A DNA stretch of 64,000 nt from Salminus brasiliensis (lineage: Eukaryota; Chordata; Actinopteri; Characiformes; Bryconidae): the NCBI RefSeq assembly GCF_030463535.1, contig NC_132892.1, positions 32,501,614-32,565,613 on the forward strand, written 5' to 3'. Below the pieces are notes generated by a model. That model searched no databases and had not been told where the DNA came from. It saw only the letters and a program-made list of their open reading frames with translations. This document shows positions 62,746-64,000 of this stretch, one piece after another; position 1 is the first letter of the stretch; each line of letters begins with the position of its first letter. The position numbers and the translations under genes were made by a program.

Positions 62746-64000
62746 AATAAGATAAGATAAGATAGTCCTTTATTAGTCCCGCAGTGGGGAAATTTACAGT
62801 GTAACAGCAGAAAGGGATAGCAGGACACTCAGTTACAAAAATTTAGATAAATAAATAATTTAAAGGATAAAAAGGATAAAGGTGCACGTATTCGTCACTG
62901 TACAGTGTGGACTGTACAGCGAAATGTGTCCTCCGCATTTAACCCATCTGGTAGTGAATACACACTCACACACACACGTGTTAGGGGCAGTGAGTACACA
63001 CACACACCCAGAGCGGTGGGCAGCCAACTCCAGCGCCCGGGGAGCAGAGAGGGTAAAGGGCCTTGCTCAAGGGCCCAACAGTGGCAGCTTGCCGAGCCCG
63101 GGAATCGAACCCACAACCCTGTTATCGATATCCCGGCGCTCTAACCGCTGAGCCACCACTGCCCCAGTCTATACACACAATATAGATAAGAATTAAAAAA
63201 GCAATAAACAATATTATTTACAGCAAAAGACTCTTAATTGCACATGGGGGGGGGGATATTGCACATAGTATTCCCTGAACATGAACATGTGTGTGTAGTT
63301 AAGTGTGTGTGTATGTGGTCCGCTGGGAGCAGTGCTGGTTGTGTAGTCTGACGGCAGCAGGAAGGAAGGACCTGCGATACCGCTCCTTCACACACTTGGG
63401 GTGAAGCAGCCTGTCGCTAAAGGAGCTGCCCAGTGCTGCCAGAGTCTCTCTGCATGGGGTGGGAGCTGTTCTCCAGCATGGATGCCAGCTTGGTTGTCAT
63501 CCTCCTGTCTCCCACCACCTGCACTGGGTCTAAGAAGCACCCCAGGACAGAGCCGGCCCTCTTTATGAGTTTGTCCAGTCTCTTCTTATCTGCCGTCGAG
63601 ATGCTACTGCCCCAGCAGACCACTCCATAAAAGATGGCAGATGCCACCACTGTGTCGAAGAACGTCCTCAGGAGCGCTCCCTGCACTCCAAAGGACCTCA
63701 ATCTCCTCAGCAGGTAGAGTCTGCTCTGCCCTTTCTTGTAGAGAGCTGCAGTGTTGACTGACCAGTCCAGTTTGTTGTTCAGATGAACACCCAGGTATTT
63801 ATAAGAGTCCACACTCTCGATGTTCATACCGCGGATGTTCACTGATGGAGGGGGGTGTCTGCACCTGCGGTAATCCACCACCAGTTCTTTGGTTTTTCCA
63901 GCGTTTATCTGCAGATGGTTCTGCAGACACCAGTCCACAAAGTCCTGAAGAAGTTCTCTGTACTCGCTGTCCTCCTCATTGGATATGAGGCCGACGATCG
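62746..64000 (-). mobile_element. L2/CR1-like LINE, 3' part (runs off the right edge)
   Basis: A minus-strand frame from the right edge encodes the C-terminal RT part: VGLISNEEDSEYRELLQDFV, HLQINAGKTKELVVDYRR, VDSYKYLGVHLNNKLDW and FYGVVCWGSS. It ends at 63417-63419 after SHPMQRDSGSTGQLL; homology appears to continue in another frame (HPKCVKERYRRSFLPAAVRL), consistent with a one-base insertion. The 3' end has a GATAA-type tail at 62746-62775. Confidence 0.85.
62880..63163 (-). mobile_element. tRNA-derived SINE nested in the LINE 3' region
   Basis: On the minus strand it starts GGCAGTGGTGGCTCAGCGGT, with box A-like TGGCTCAGCGGTTAGAGCGC and box B-like GGTTCGATTCC about 35 bases further on. The body (CAAGGCCCTTTACCC, GTTAAATGCGGAGGACAC) follows, and the element ends near 62880 in an A/T-rich tail. 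Confidence 0.75.

Noticed and set aside
62880..63163. Functional tRNA gene
   Set aside because: Boxes A and B are present, but the sequence is fused to a SINE body, and there is no cloverleaf 3' end or terminator.

Overview
This is eukaryotic, almost certainly teleost fish, nuclear DNA. The genes are split by GT-AG introns, and the intergenic space is full of fish-type interspersed repeats (Tc1-like relics, small TIR elements, L2/CR1-like LINE ends, a tRNA-derived SINE) plus an extreme load of micro- and minisatellites. The repeat set looks otophysan, perhaps characiform; that is an impression, not a proof. Four protein-coding genes can be supported, all lying between 293 and 33018.

Left part (1-15.6 kb, minus strand): the first four coding exons of dennd1c, a Rab35-type DENN-domain GEF, which continues past the left edge; then a complete four-exon beta-tubulin gene (444 aa, class IV, tubb4a-like) whose upstream region carries a CRE and an adjoining RFX X-box-like site. 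DENND1C and TUBB4A are also same-strand neighbours on human 19p13.3, which supports both calls.

Middle (17.5-33.0 kb): two Cys-loop (5-HT3-like) receptor genes lie head to head. The left one (minus strand, nine exons, 448 aa) is intact, with a 21-bp array in intron 3 and an 81-bp array in intron 8. The right one (plus strand) preserves only exons 6-9 and has three one-base phase defects; its 5' part is missing beside a 200-N assembly gap. Between the pair lies a 4.6-kb ACTGA satellite containing an internal duplication of about 2.7 kb.

Right part (33-64 kb): I find no confident host gene. It holds a LINE nested in a TIR element, inverted Tc1 relics carrying a hAT-like insertion, and large tandem arrays: 26 bp at 38.5-40.0, 15 bp at 41.1-42.2, about 50 bp at 45.7-46.4 and 48.8-49.2, 33 bp at 51.7-55.2, GA at 55.9-56.6, and 20 bp plus 17 bp at 58.0-61.6. 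At the right edge is an L2/CR1-like LINE end with a tRNA-derived SINE in its 3' UTR. Short unique AT-rich islands between the arrays may be conserved non-coding elements.

The arrays yield long open frames (up to 1188 codons) only because their units contain no stop; I do not call these genes. The most general unexplained pattern is that simple-sequence arrays sit within a few bases of about half of the recognisable splice sites.
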